From Phascolarctos cinereus (taxonomy: Eukaryota > Chordata > Mammalia > Diprotodontia > Phascolarctidae), in contig NW_018343964.1 of NCBI RefSeq assembly GCF_002099425.1, positions 4,338,501 through 4,402,500 on the forward strand: 64,000 nt of DNA, given 5' to 3'. Under the pieces are notes generated by a model that ran no database searches, was not told the origin of the DNA, and saw nothing but the letters and a program-made list of their open reading frames with translations. The translations under genes were made by a program, and so were the position numbers. This document shows positions 44,565 to 55,574 of this stretch, one piece after another. Position 1 is the stretch's first letter. Each line of letters begins with the position of its first letter.

Positions 44565-45135
44565 AAATTAGGAGATAAAGGGTAGAGTATGGGAATAAAA
44601 TGGAATTAAGTTTTGGACATATTGATTTTGAGGTGACTATGGAATGCCAAGGTGGAGAAATGTATGCAACCAAATTAATCAACAAACAAGTATTTATCAT
44701 GTTCTCTGTTCCAGGAATACTGTTAGATGCTAGGGATATCAATATAAAAAAATGAAGCAATACCTACTTTCAAGTAGTTTACATTCTACTGGGTAAGACA
44801 AGTACATATATGAGTATATATGGGATAAATATTAAAAGAATAAATACAAAGTAGAGAAGATAATATCAAGGAAGAATAGAACACTAGAACAAGGGAGCTA
44901 CAAAGTATGATGGTAGTTTAGAAAAGGGAGAAATCACTACAGGTTGTGGGCATCAGGTAAGGCTTTGTAGAGAAGGTAACATTTGAGGGGGACCTTAAAA
45001 GAGAAGAACTTGCCAATTAACCCAACATTGCCGGTACAGTTGTTTGGTGGAGAAAAGGGCAGAGAAATAGTGATGGTGATTCAATCAACCCATCAACATT
45101 TATTAAGTGCCTACTATATGCCAGGTGATGTTCAC
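44565..45135 (-). repeat. Three L2 fragments in the same orientation
   Basis: 44565-44675 is ORF2-derived (TTTTGGACATATTGATTTTG). 44677-45010 is a 3' end (CAACAAACAAGTATTTATCA, CAAGTAGTTTACATTCTACT, AAGGCTTTGTAGAGAAGGTA). 45083-45135 is another tail (CATCAACATTTATTAAGTGC). The consensus order resets each time, so these are separate insertions. Confidence 0.75.
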
Positions 45136-45139
45136 AGAC

Positions 45140-45775
45140 TATCATTGTCTATTTCTAGACCTATTATTCTGCAGGAGCAGTCATCCAGCTTTGCAGTAGG
45201 GATGCTCTGTGTGTTACCTGGAAGCTCCGGAGTTTAGTAACTTTAGAAAACAGCTGCCAAGGCAATAAAATGAGATTAGAGAAATGAGGAGAAATAGATA
45301 AGCTAAATATAGGAGAGAAAAATACTTAGAAAACAACTTAAAAGAGACCAATAATGGAATCTAAAATATTTAAAACAAACCAGACTGGTTAGAGAATTAC
45401 ATGGTTCTATATAAAATCAAATGGTTTCTGTTGGATTAGCTAATGGTGGTGTTTATGAATTTACATCAGGGTGATTCTTTTGCCTGGGGAAAAAAACTGA
45501 GCATCCATTGCAGATATTAGGAATCCTCACATCCTCCTGTGAGGCAGGTAGGAATAGGATTAATATAATTTAATAGGAAAACTGAACATATGGACATAAA
45601 GAGTATTTTTTTATTGTTTTAAAAATGTTTTGTAGTTAGTGGCATCAGTAAAATATTCAAATACACAAAAATGTTACATTTGAAGCCATAATGCCTATAA
45701 TTTGTAGTTAATATAAAATGTCTATATTAATTTTAATAATTTTTGAGGGGATGTCATCTGATCTGTGATCTCAAT
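45140..45775. other. Low-repeat intronic sequence, no gene seen
   Basis: No family recognised. AT-rich, with a 45420-45600 stretch of balanced composition. Confidence 0.4.
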
Positions 45776-45779
45776 AGTA

Positions 45780-45975
45780 TGGAGAACTCCCTCAGTCAAG
45801 CCCATGTGAAAGGGAAAGTCTGTTAAGGGTATTACAGAATTGCCTGCAGCACCAAGATGTCTAGTAACTCACCCATTGTCACATAGTCACTCTGTGCCAA
45901 AGGGCTCTTCTGTACCCGGCTCTTTCAGACTCTAAGGCTAGTCCTCAATTCAACACTATACCACATTGTTTCTCT
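45780..45975 (-). repeat. MIR-like SINE of the second type
   Basis: GGAGAACTCCCTCAGTCAAG, AGAATTGCCTGCAGCACCAA, TCACCCATTGTCACATAGTC and CACTATACCACATTGTTTCT. Same family as 31340-31585. Confidence 0.65.
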
Positions 45976-45979
45976 CTTC

Positions 45980-46495
45980 TTTGAAATAATATAGAACAGC
46001 TATATTCTGTTTGTTTTCATGCATTCTTTCTTTTAAGTATTTCTTTCAGACTTCATTGCTGTTATTATTTTTACATAGTTGTAGACTGTGTATATTGCTT
46101 TTATTTTCCTTTCTCACCCAAACATCTGTAAATGTTTTTCCTTCCTTACCTAACAGAAATCTCAACCCCCCTAGAGATTTTCCTAAAAAAAGAGTCATTG
46201 AATCAGGACTAGAATTTTTGATTGTGGAGCCTTGTCTATTAACATCAAGGAATAACATGTTTCCCCTGAAGGGGAAGAGAGTAGAAAAAGTATATTGTCA
46301 TAAGATACAATCTTAAGAATTTGTGGTGTGCCCTAGGGCTGTCTGACTTTGTGATGCTCATGTTATTCTCTGACTTCACACGGCTGGATAGGAGGCCAGG
46401 GCAGAGATGATACAAGGTACCCCTACCCAACATTCGCTTCACATTCCTTAAATCATCCATTTTCCCTGTCGATGCTATGTTTAAAAAAAAAGGGG
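45980..46495. other. Intronic sequence, no gene seen
   Basis: The overlapping ORFs at 46011-46316 (+) and 46046-46568 (-) have no recognisable domain. No repeat family recognised. Confidence 0.35.
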
Positions 46496-46498
46496 GGT

Positions 46499-46573
46499 GG
46501 GCAGTTAGGTGGCACAGCACATAGAACACTGGCCCTGCAGTCAGGAGTTCAAATCTGACCTCAGACACTTACT
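46499..46573 (+). repeat. Truncated Mar1/WSINE-type SINE head
   Basis: GGGCAGTTAGGTGGCACAGC, CCTGCAGTCAGGAGTTCAAA and CTCAGACACTTACTAG, then it stops exactly where copy B of the unnamed repeat begins. Confidence 0.85.
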
Positions 46574-46680
46574 AGTAGAAGCATTTACTCAATGAGGGTC
46601 TGTACCTGTGAAAGTGTCTATACACTAAGATTTCTGGCCAAGGCTTGACATCAGGTGTTCGAAGAGAAGGATTGCCTCCC
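46574..46680 (+). repeat. Unnamed dispersed repeat, copy B
   Basis: AGTAGAAGCATTTACTCAAT, AAGATTTCTGGCCAAGGCTT, GACATCAGGTGTTCGAAGAG. Inverted relative to copy A at 43845-43950. The family is not one I can name. Confidence 0.75.
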
Positions 46681-46784
46681 CTTCCCCCAACTCTACCAAA
46701 AACCTCCCAGAACAACAATTAGTAGCCTGTAGATTTTCTAGGCATATGTGTTCTGATTCACTCTAAGATAGAAAGGAATCCGTA

Positions 46785-47070
46785 ATATCCTAGATCTAGA
46801 GCAGGATAGAGTCTCAGAGGTCATCTAGTTCAACTGCCTCATGTTTCAGGAGAGGAAGCTGAGACCCAGAGAGATTGATTTAAACAGGATCACACAGGTT
46901 ACTGAGTCAGAGGAATGATTTTAATCCAGATCCTCTGACTCAATATCTGCATTCTTCCTAATATCCCATATGATTAAGCTCCTCAAATAACAATAACCTT
47001 GGGCATTCGTAAAAATGACAAGGGTAGGCAAGATGATCTCTAATGTAACTTCCAGTTCTAACAGCAATGA
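46785..47070. repeat. MIR3 SINE (-) with a separate MIR3 tail (+)
   Basis: 46785-46970: CCTAGATCTAGAGCAGGATA, GAGACCCAGAGAGATTGATT, GGATCACACAGGTTACTGAG in complementary order. 47005-47070: AGATGATCTCTAATGTAACT then TCCAGTTCTAAC is the sense L3-like tail. Confidence 0.75.
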
Positions 47071-47099
47071 TTTTATAAGAAGAAACTAGGATCTATGGT

Positions 47100-47570
47100 T
47101 TATGTAGCCACCTCCTCCTAGCATTCCAAAGATGTAAGTTAAAATGGATCCTGTCTTCTTCTATTCTTACCCATTTTGGAATCTGTAAGATAAAGACACT
47201 AAGTGCCATACACACAAAACTAAATTGGTTAGTAAGGTCAAACTCAGGTATCTGACTTCCATCCATATGTTCTTCCGATTGGGCCACTCTTTTTCTCGGA
47301 GTATTATTCCATATAATACAAAGTTAGGTTCCAGGTATAGTTAATTCACCACCACAAAAGAAAAACTCAAAAAAAAGAAAAGCTTCATAGATCCAAGAAA
47401 ACACTTAATTTTTTTTTTTTTAGTTATTGGCATTCCCACCTGTAGATGTACAAATTACTTCCTGGAAGGACATCTGCTGGCTTTTATAACCCAAGACACA
47501 TTATACCTCTCAAATGTTGATACGTTCAACTGGGGACAAGTAGAACTATTTTGTAGGGTGGTAGTTTTGA
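47100..47570. other. Intronic sequence, no gene seen
   Basis: A T run at 47410-47420. No repeat or coding signal recognised. Confidence 0.35.
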
Positions 47571-47571
47571 T

Positions 47572-47965
47572 ACAGTGGAAAGCACCCTAGATTTACAATC
47601 AAAAGACTTGGTTTCCAATCCTCATTCTGCCACTTCTGGCTGTGTAATACTGAGTAAGTCACTTGACTCTTCTTTGACTCAGTTACTTCATCTGTATAAT
47701 GGGGATGATAATACCTGTACCACCTACCTCATAGAGTTGTTAAAAGGATAAAGTGAGTTAATGTATGTAAAGTAATTTATAATGCGGTGTAAGATTACAG
47801 ATTTAGAGCTGGATGAGAATTTAAAGACTGGATTCAATCCCTCATTTTATATGGAAATTGAGCCCTCGATATATGAAGTAACTTCCTCAAGGACACACAC
47901 AAAGGTAGTAAATGCCAAAGCTTGAATTTGGATACAATTCTTCCATTTTCCAAATCTAGCACTTT
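47572..47965. repeat. MIR (+) abutting MIR3 (-)
   Basis: 47572-47795 is a sense MIR (GTGGAAAGCACCCTAGATTT, CTTCATCTGTATAATGGGGA, CCTACCTCATAGAGTTGTTA). 47797-47965 is complementary MIR3 (AGATTTAGAGCTGGATGAGA, AGTAACTTCCTCAAGGACAC). Tail-to-tail. Confidence 0.8.
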
Positions 47966-47969
47966 TCCC

Positions 47970-48275
47970 CCATTGGTCCATGCTTAGTTTTTATTGTAAT
48001 GAGATTTTTAAAAATCATAATCATTTATTGAGAGCTAATGTGTGTGGAGAAGTAGATAAGGTATTCTTTTAAGACTGGGTGATGCTCTCCCTACAATGTT
48101 GTTATTTCCTCTCATACTAATACTTCCCAAATCTAACAGCACCATTGGGGGGAAAAAGCTGATAGATGATCTACTCATCATTTCCAAGCATGTACTTATT
48201 ATGATAATAAGAATGTTAACTCTGCTTTTTATCACCATAGAAGATGAAACAGAAGTAAAAAGCCTTTAAATTTAG
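47970..48275. other. Intronic sequence, no gene seen
   Basis: No repeat family or coding signal recognised. Confidence 0.35.
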
Positions 48276-48279
48276 CAGG

Positions 48280-48430
48280 TAACATTAGGTTAGATATTAA
48301 GAAAGAACTTCTCAAGGATGGAGATATTCCTCTGGCTAGGAGAAGGAGCCTAATTTTTCTCTAACATTCTGAAAAAATAAAAAAGAGGATGGATTTTCAT
48401 CAAACAGATGGTTTAGGGATGGGATAGTTC
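48280..48430 (+). repeat. Degenerate L3 3'-end fragment
   Basis: TTAGGTTAGATATTAAGAAA then GAACTTCTCAAGGATGGAG and GGATGGATTTTCATCAAACA resemble the L3 3' region (GATGTAAGGAAAAACTTCC...GGCTGGATGACCA). Confidence 0.45.
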
Positions 48431-48439
48431 TAACTAAAA

Positions 48440-49350
48440 AAAAAATAGAATATGCTTCAGTATGTCCTACAGTCCCATTGAAATAAGAAGAGCACCCAGT
48501 ACTTTGAGTTGAGTGCCAACTGGGTGTGATGACCTTATATTCTTTTTATTTAAGACTCATGAACTAATCTCTGTACTAGCCCTCCAGTTTTAGGTGGACT
48601 ATTTCTTCAGTAATTCCTGAACAGTTGAATGTTCCTTTCACTTGTATCAATTAGCATAGGATCCAAATGTTCCTTAGGAAACCATCCATATTAACTTTAG
48701 AGCATTCTTGTATTCCCTTTCCTGAGAGAATATACTCTGCTATAAAACCATGCTGTTACCATGCTGCTCTTTGTAAAACCTGTTATTTGAGCATGGGAAC
48801 TAACAAAACAACCAGGTCCTGAATGAAGTCAGCTTAATTGCACAATGTGAGTTTGAATTTTGCTTCCATTTTTGTTAATTTACATAGAGGCTAAGACACA
48901 TTGCACTCTACCACCTCCATCCATTTAGAAAAGGCAAAAGAGAAGGTGAACAATTTATCAATAACATGCTGCAGCCGCAGTGCACATTACAACTTTTCAG
49001 GACCCCAAGGATCTAAATTAAGAACAAACAATGAAATGCATACTTTCCTACCCTTATCAGAACTCTTTTCCCTAGTCTGCCTATAGCCTTGACTTTATTC
49101 AAAATCTACGGCTCATTAAAAATAACAATGATTATTGGAGACCCAAAGCACTTAACTTATTTAAAGAAATCTGTCTCAACTATGCTTATCTCCTATCAAA
49201 CAGGATAAAAGGCATCCAATTCTGTGAGCATTTCTGTATAAATAAGAAAGTCTAGTTTCTCAATAAAACTGCCCCCCAATGTATCAAAGAGGCTTAATGA
49301 AATATTTATTTACCACATGATCAAGTTGTCAAATATTTAGCACCAAAGAG
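48440..49350. other. Low-repeat intronic sequence, no gene seen
   Basis: About 900 bp without recognised repeats. Possible conserved non-coding sequence, not tested. Confidence 0.4.
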
Positions 49351-49354
49351 TTGG

Positions 49355-49565
49355 TAGGGCAGGAATTCTCAAACCCTTTTTTTTTTTGTATAATGGACAT
49401 CTTTGGTAGTTTGGACTACCAAGGTCTATGGACTCCTTATCAGAATGACTTTAAATGAATAAAATAAAATACATAGGATTACAAAGGAAACCAAGTATAC
49501 TGAGAGACCATTTAAAAAATATTGTTTAAAAAATTGAGTTAAAAACTAAGGTTAAGAACCCCTAT
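49355..49565 (+). mobile_element. Short inverted-repeat DNA-transposon-like element
   Basis: AGGAATTCTCAAACCCTTTT at the left and AAGGTTAAGAACCCCT at the right are near inverted repeats. Between them are GGTCTATGGACTCCTTATCA and AAAATACATAGGATTACAAA. Same family as 59516-59867. Confidence 0.6.
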
Positions 49566-49644
49566 GTTAGAGATTAGAGATTCCCTGTAGAATCCAGAAG
49601 GGCTACTAGATTACACATCTCCACTGCTTTCCTCAGTTGTTCTT

Positions 49645-50948
49645 TCAAAGGTCATTGATAACCTCCTTATCGCTGATAACAATCTTAATTCTTTTCCTTC
49701 TTGATCACATTGCCACAGTTGACATTATTGACTAACTCTTCCTCATTGGTACTGTCTCCTATCTTCCTGATCATTCTCAGTGTCAGTTTCTGGTTCTTCC
49801 TTCTTCCCCCCAATTTGTGCATCCTTCCCCACCAGAACATCCCCCACTCTGCCCAGTGCATGGCATATAGTAGCACTATATAAATGCCTATTTCCTTCCC
49901 TTCTAGTTCCCCCATCCCACCCCAAGGTCCATCTCCAGCTCATTTCTCTCTCTACACTCTCCCCCTTCGATATTCTCATCTACTCTCACAGCTTTAATGA
50001 TCTCATATGGATGGATCTCCAAACTCTGTAAAATGATTACAGTGCCCCTGGGGCTCCTTCCAGCTGTAGATCCAGGGCTCTGATCCTATGATTCTGAACT
50101 CTTTCCCCAGTGCTGACCTCCCTTGAACCCCAGTTCTTCATTTTGGACTGCCTACTAAAATTAAAATCAACAAAGTCAATTCAGTTCAACATTTACTAAT
50201 GCACCAAGACATCACCATCCAGATTTTCCTGGATGTCTTAATTCCATCATGTTCAAATATAACTCATGACCTTGGCTAGAATCCACTTGTCTCTCCTTCT
50301 AACTTCCCTCTCTGTTGATATCACCATTCTCCCAGTTACTCAGGCTATATATATTTTAGAATCATCTTGTTCTTCTCCCTTTCCCTCCCTAACTCTAACA
50401 ACGTATATTAGGATTTTTGAGTCTTTGCCCATCCTATTAAATATGCCTTGTGAGATCCTACTCGGCAGGAATGATGCAGTGAATAAAGAGCCAGCATCAG
50501 AATCAGGAACACCTGGACACTGAAAGAAATTGCCTTTGTGAACATGGGCAATTCACTTCATCTCTTACTGCCCCCTAGGAAACTAAGCATATAAATTGCA
50601 GAGCAGTTCCCACTCTGAATTAATTGAAGGAGTTTTCCTCAAAGTTCCCTACATCAATGAAATAATAGATTCAGACCTATCCTTCAGCATCCAGGTCAAA
50701 TGCCATCTCCTACATAAAGTCTTTCCTGATTTGCTAGCTGGAAATTAGCTTTTCTTTCTCTAACTTCGCAGAGTAGTTTATACTTGTCTTATGTTATTAT
50801 TGTGTATTCTTTTGGAATATAGTTATTAAAAATAACCATCAAATAATATTTTGTAGTCCTGCTTATTTGCCTATGTGTTGTATCCTGCTGCCATGCTCCA
50901 TGAGGGCAAGGATCAGATCTTAATTCTCCTTCTCCTCCAAGCATTTGT
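49645..50948 (+). repeat. L2 LINE from reverse transcriptase to 3' end, with nested insertions
   Basis: GGTCATTGATAACCTCCTTA, CACAGTTGACATTATTGACT and TTCCTCATTGGTACTGTCTC are the FDTVDH...-type RT region. ATGATCTCATATGGATGG, GGATGTCTTAATTCCATCAT and CTGTTGATATCACCATTCTC continue. 50680-50948 is the 3' UTR (TCAAATGCCATCTCCTACAT, GCTCCATGAGGGCAAGGATC). Insertions: a tail-like piece near 49850, a MIR3 tail at 50020-50095, an L2 antisense tail near 50172 and a SINE at 50466. Confidence 0.78.
50466..50670 (+). repeat. MIR-like SINE of the second type
   Basis: GAATGATGCAGTGAATAAAG, TGGGCAATTCACTTCATCTC, TAAATTGCAGAGCAGTTCCC and TTCCCTACATCAATGAAATA. It gives the most complete view of the non-tRNA half of this family. 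Confidence 0.7.
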
Positions 50949-50950
50949 TA

Positions 50951-51200
50951 TGTTTTGTTGTTGTTCAGTTGTTTTTAAGTCATGTCCAACTCTTTGTGAC
51001 CCCATTTGGCATTTTATTAGCAAAGATACTGAAGTGGTTTGCCATTTCCTTCTCCAGCTCATATTATATATGAGGACACTGAGGCAAGCAGGGTTAAATG
51101 ATTTGCTCCAGGTAACATAGCTAGTGACTAAGGCCAATTTGAATTCAGGTCCTCCTGACTCCAGACCTGGCTCTCTATCTACTGTGCCACCTAGCTACCC
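50951..51200 (-). repeat. Mar1 CORE-SINE
   Basis: GTTGTTGTTCAGTTGTTTTT, GTGGTTTGCCATTTCCTTCT, CAGGTCCTCCTGACTCCAGA and CTGTGCCACCTAGCTACCC. Flanks share CATTTGT, a likely partial target duplication. It abuts the L2 3' end. Confidence 0.92.
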
Positions 51201-51204
51201 ATTT

Positions 51205-51655
51205 GTATATAGATAGTGACTAATTGTCTACTAAATGAATGAACAAATAAAAGAACCCCCCTGAAAAGTTATTAACAGGATTGGTTTTAAGTGAGTCTGC
51301 CAGATAACTGCTTTAGATGACTAAATCCTAAAGGTGAATATGGATCTTCTTCAAGTTTCTAACTTTTCCTTGGGCTATACTGGCATATAAATTAAAAGTG
51401 TAAAAGGAATCAGTCCATTATTTTTCCTATAGATGAATAATTCATGTACATTTATGACTCTTATCCTTTTTATCTGGTAGAAAATAAAACAAAACACCTA
51501 GCCTAAGTCAATGAAATATAGAAGAGAGGCATGCAGTATATGTTATTCCAGTTTTATTGATGGTCTAAAGAGGAATAAACATTTTTAAAAAGGATATATT
51601 ACTAAGGAGGACACATTTTCCCCTGTAAAATTTCAAAGGAGGCACTGATAAAATT
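51205..51655. other. Intronic sequence, no gene seen
   Basis: No repeat family or coding signal recognised. Confidence 0.35.
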
Positions 51656-51659
51656 GAAT

Positions 51660-52060
51660 ATGTTCTGTAGAGGGTGAGCAGAATGATAGAGTCTGGAAAC
51701 CAGGGCAAAGGATGAATAGTTGAAAGAAAGAGTGATACTTAAATTGGAGAAAACTAGGAGAGACGGTCTTTAAATATTTGAAAAGCCATCATTTTAAAGA
51801 GGTTATGGACTTATTTTACATTCCTCCAGATCCCAGAACCAGGACCAATATGTAAAAAGCTGCATGGAGGCAGATTTTGGCTCAACCTAGGAAAGAAAGA
51901 ATTTCCAAAAAAAGCAGAGCTGTTCAACAACAAGAAGTGGCATAAAAATGAGTGTTTCCTCAGTTTCTAGAATCATTTAAAACAGAGACTTGATGATCAT
52001 GTTTCACAAATGTAAAGGGAATTCCTGCAGTGAATGGAAGTAGGAAGATTCTATCATTCT
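51660..52060 (+). repeat. L3/CR1 LINE 3' end
   Basis: CTTTAAATATTTGAAAAGCC, CAGATCCCAGAACCAGGACC, GGCAGATTTTGGCTCAACCT, GAGCTGTTCAACAACAAGAA, GAGACTTGATGATCATGTTT and GGAATTCCTGCAGTGAATGG follow L3 order. Confidence 0.8.
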
Positions 52061-52064
52061 CATT

Positions 52065-53235
52065 TTCCACACTCTAAGGTGAAGAACACTTTTCTGCATG
52101 TAGTTGTGGGAGAATGTGTCACAGAGTTTTTGGAGGAATATTTTTTGCAACTGTTCTTACTATAGCACCTAAATAAAGATCCCTTTCTAATATCTTAGTC
52201 TGGCTGACAAATTTATATCTATTAACAATCAACAAGGAATCATTCTAGTAGGAGCTCATGAGAGCTACATGACAAAAGCTATCCCCAACTACTTAGGCTA
52301 CCCTTAAAATCCCAAGAGGGATGTAGCAGTAGCTTCTGGGGACCCAATCTGCCTTGGAGTGTGGGGGTTTGAGGAACACATCCAGAACATATACTACAGA
52401 GATAACAATAAAAATATTGTAAGAGATAAAAAGTCAATGCCTGAGAGCTTGTCAGTTGTTAATAATTCAGATTGCTTTGCCACTTATGGAGTATATTTAG
52501 AGAGGACTTATATATCGGTTGGGATAGATAGCCCCTAAGGTTGCTTTCAATTCCTAAGACTCTGATTTCCTTTTCTTTACCACCAGGCATCTTCCTAATA
52601 ATGAAGGATATAGGATAGTAGAGTGTAGTCAATACAGCTGCAAGTGAATGGTGTAGCTGGAGCCACAGTATTTCTTACTTTTCCTGTAAGGCGTGCTTAG
52701 AAAATTAGCATTTTTCCCCCCTCCCTTCAGCAAGTTCTACTAAATAAGCTAGCCTTTTACCTGTGAGACTTGCTAAGTACATTAACCCACCATTAGCTCT
52801 TTTCAGGACCTATGCTCTTTCTCTATCACTGAGATCACATGGTTTCCCTGTTAATGCAGCTTCACTCAGAGAAGCCAACAAATATTGATTGGTCATTGAA
52901 ACAAAAATCTTAGTTTTAATTAGATATGGTTTGCAATCAAGTACAATATTGTTAATCATGTTTCACTATCAATTACTGATTTACTTCACACAAATGCTTT
53001 TTTTTTTTTTGGTATGAGGGATGTGGCATTCCCTCAGTTATATCATACATTTCTTCGGGACGGAATGTAGAGTAGAAATAAATGTTTTATCCAAAGAATT
53101 TCTACCACTTTACTAATTATACACTTCACCTATACTTGCCATCTCCTTGTATAACATATATGTGGAAAGACCAAACCCCATAAAGAAACAGTTGTGGTAC
53201 AGTAAAGAGTTTTGGACTTGAGTTTCAATCACAAG
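52065..53235. other. Low-repeat intronic sequence, no gene seen
   Basis: An L3/MIR3-type tail lies at about 52515-52570 (GATAGATAGCCCCTAAGGTT). 52690-53020 is repeat-free and contains AT-rich transcription-factor-like cores (GTTTTAATTAGATATGG, AACAAATATTGATTGG); possible conserved non-coding sequence. Confidence 0.4.
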
Positions 53236-53239
53236 TTTC

Positions 53240-54415
53240 ATGTCAGCTTGGTTTCTCTAGGAGGGTCCAGGGATCTGTGTTTGGCCCCAAGCTACTTTAC
53301 ACTTTTATCAGTGATGTGGATAAAGACAGACAGGATATCTTTATCCAATTTGTTATCTAAAAAGAATAGCTAGGGGAAGCTAGGTGGTGCAGTGGATAGA
53401 GCACCATCTCTGAAGTCAGGAGGACCTGACACTTGACACTTACTAGCTGTGTGACCCTGGGCAAGTCACTTAACCCCAATTGCAAAAAAAAAAAGAATAG
53501 CTAACACACACACTAGCGTCAAACTCAAAAGAAAGGAATCACTGCAAGTACTGTTTTGTGTGTGGCTTTTAGTCCATAGGCAGTGAAATTAATACTTCCT
53601 TGCTAGATCACAGTCTGGATTTAAAAAAAAAATAAAACAAACAACAACAACAACAACAACAACAAAACATGATAAAGGTGGGCTAGAACATTTGACTGAA
53701 TCTAATGAGATAAAATAGGATAAATGTAAAATCTTACACCTGGAGTTTAAAAATCAATTTCATGAGTACAAGCCAAGGCTAGCCATCACTTCTTTTGAAA
53801 AAGATATGTGGGCCTTAGTGGACAGCAATCTCATAAGTTAATAGCGAAAGTCAAAAAATCTAATACAGTTTTATTAGAGAGGTATGGTGTACAGGGCTAG
53901 GAAAGTGATAGTTCTGCTTCACTCTTCAGACAAGTCTAATAGTTCTGGATGGCACACTTTAAAAAGGGTTTCGGTAACGTGTAGTATATCTAGGAGAAGC
54001 TAACAGTATGGTGAAAAATCTCAAGATCATTATATATGAGAATGGGTTGACAGAATGAGAAATGTTTCATCTGCAGAAGAGACACAGAGAGGAGACATGG
54101 AAGCATTCTTCAATAATTTGAAGACCTTTCATCTGTAAGAGAGATTAGAATGGTTCTTCTGAACCCCAGAGAGTATAACTAAGACCTAAGGAAATTTAGG
54201 CTTGGTTTGAGGAAAAACTTTTCTAACAATTGAGAACTTTTCAAAAAGGAACAAGAAGCATTCGGTGGTTGTGGGTTCTACCCATACTGGCAGTATTCAT
54301 GGAAAGGCTAGGTACCGCATTGTGGGTATGCATAAAAGAGATTCTTATTCAGGTATGGGGTAAATCAGAAGACCTCTACTTTCAAATCTGAAATTCTGGG
54401 ATTCTGTAATTCCTA
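53240..54415 (+). repeat. L3/CR1 LINE, reverse-transcriptase end to 3' end
   Basis: One frame reads QGSVFGPKLLYTFISDVDKD, the RT segment before the catalytic FADD box. It continues TAAAATAGGATAAATGTAAA, GATATGTGGGCCTTAGTGGA, AATAATTTGAAGACCTTTCA, GGAAAAACTTTTCTAACAAT and GGGTTCTACCCATACTGG to the end near CTGGGATTCTGT. A SINE interrupts it at 53373, and a CAA-rich run lies at 53633-53665. Confidence 0.85.
53373..53489 (+). repeat. WSINE1-type short SINE with 14-bp perfect target duplication
   Basis: GGGGAAGCTAGGTGGTGCAG, GTGGATAGAGCACCATCTC, CTAGCTGTGTGACCCTGGGC, AAGTCACTTAACCCCAATTG and poly(A). AAAAAGAATAGCTA occurs at 53359-53372 and 53490-53503. Probably the youngest SINE in the window. 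Confidence 0.95.
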
Positions 54416-54424
54416 AGTCTGCTC

Positions 54425-54560
54425 CTGATTGTTAGAGGATCATAAGCAAATCTCTGTTGGCTGCAGTTTCCTATCCCGTAAATTAAGGGGGTGGGACTAG
54501 GGCTTTTCTATCTAAGGGCTTTTCAATCTCTAACAGTCAGGATTCTATCAAAAACATAGA
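54425..54560 (+). repeat. MIR3-type SINE fragment
   Basis: AAGCAAATCTCTGTTGGCTG, CAGTTTCCTATCCCGTAAAT and GGGTGGGACTAGGGCTTTTC. Confidence 0.65.
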
Positions 54561-54564
54561 AACA

Positions 54565-55330
54565 TGATATGATTTAACCAAAGACATACAGGAAGAAAAG
54601 AAAATGTTGGTGCCTGATTATTAACTGAATGTATAGGATACTGCACTGCTCCAGAATGGTCTTCTCAAACTGTGAATGAAATCTGTAGCCCTCTGGGATA
54701 TAGACAGGAAGATTCCTCCCTCCCCCCTCAGCTTTTGTTCATTGCCTTGCAAATAGGGACTATTAGTTCCTTTAATAGAAACCATTACTCAGTTTTAAAA
54801 AATAGCCACTAGGTGGTGCAGAAGATGTAAGACCATTGTGATACTTTCCAGGCTGATAGTTTCCTGCCAAGATGAGGTATGAATTGCCCATTCCACCTTA
54901 AGCAGCCTGCGCTTTACCCACTGGGTATTTTATTTGCAGTTGTATTATAATAAATAGATGTGCTACATTCCTGTTGTAGTCTGCTATTCCTATTTTTCCA
55001 TTTAGGATTTTTCAGGCTCTGCTGGTTCAGAAGCACATAACATATCTGACTTTTTTTTCCTCCAAAGCAAAAATGTTATTTCTTAAAAAAGATAACGTAT
55101 TCATGTAGCAATGGCTGTGAAATTAAGTCATTTTTTTTTGTTATCACACATATTTGTGAGTGACCGTAGTTGCTACTGAAATATCTTGAAGGTATTTAAA
55201 TTAGGCTTACTTTAATAATTAGGGTGTGAAACTTTTTCTTATTGTTTTCAAATGCAATGGAGTCATTCAATGATCAAATCCAATATTTTATGTGGATGCA
55301 ATAGACAATTACTATTGTGTTTCCTTCAAG
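54565..55330. other. Low-repeat intronic sequence, no gene seen
   Basis: A SINE-like scrap at 54803 (GCCACTAGGTGGTGCAGAAG). Otherwise nothing recognised. Confidence 0.4.
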
Positions 55331-55334
55331 ACAA

Positions 55335-55572
55335 AATGTTCTGATCCTCTCTGGCTGGTAGTGTACTCCTCCCAAAACCACCTTATATTCATTTTGTATA
55401 TACATATAGATATATATGTTGTTTCCCCCATTAGAATGAAAGCTTTTGAGGGTAGGAATTGGGCTTTTCTTTCTTTCCTTCCTTTTTTCCTCCCTTCCTT
55501 TTTTTATCCTCAGTGCTTAGCACAGTGCCTGTCACTTTGGGAACTTTTGATAAATGCTGTTGACAGACTGAA
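55335..55572 (+). repeat. L2 LINE 3' end
   Basis: GTTGTTTCCCCCATTAGAAT, GAAAGCTTTTGAGGGTAGGA, CAGTGCTTAGCACAGTGCCT and GTTGACAGACTGAAC. ORFs at 55292-55609 and 55431-55730 are readings of it. Confidence 0.85.
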
Positions 55573-55574
55573 CG

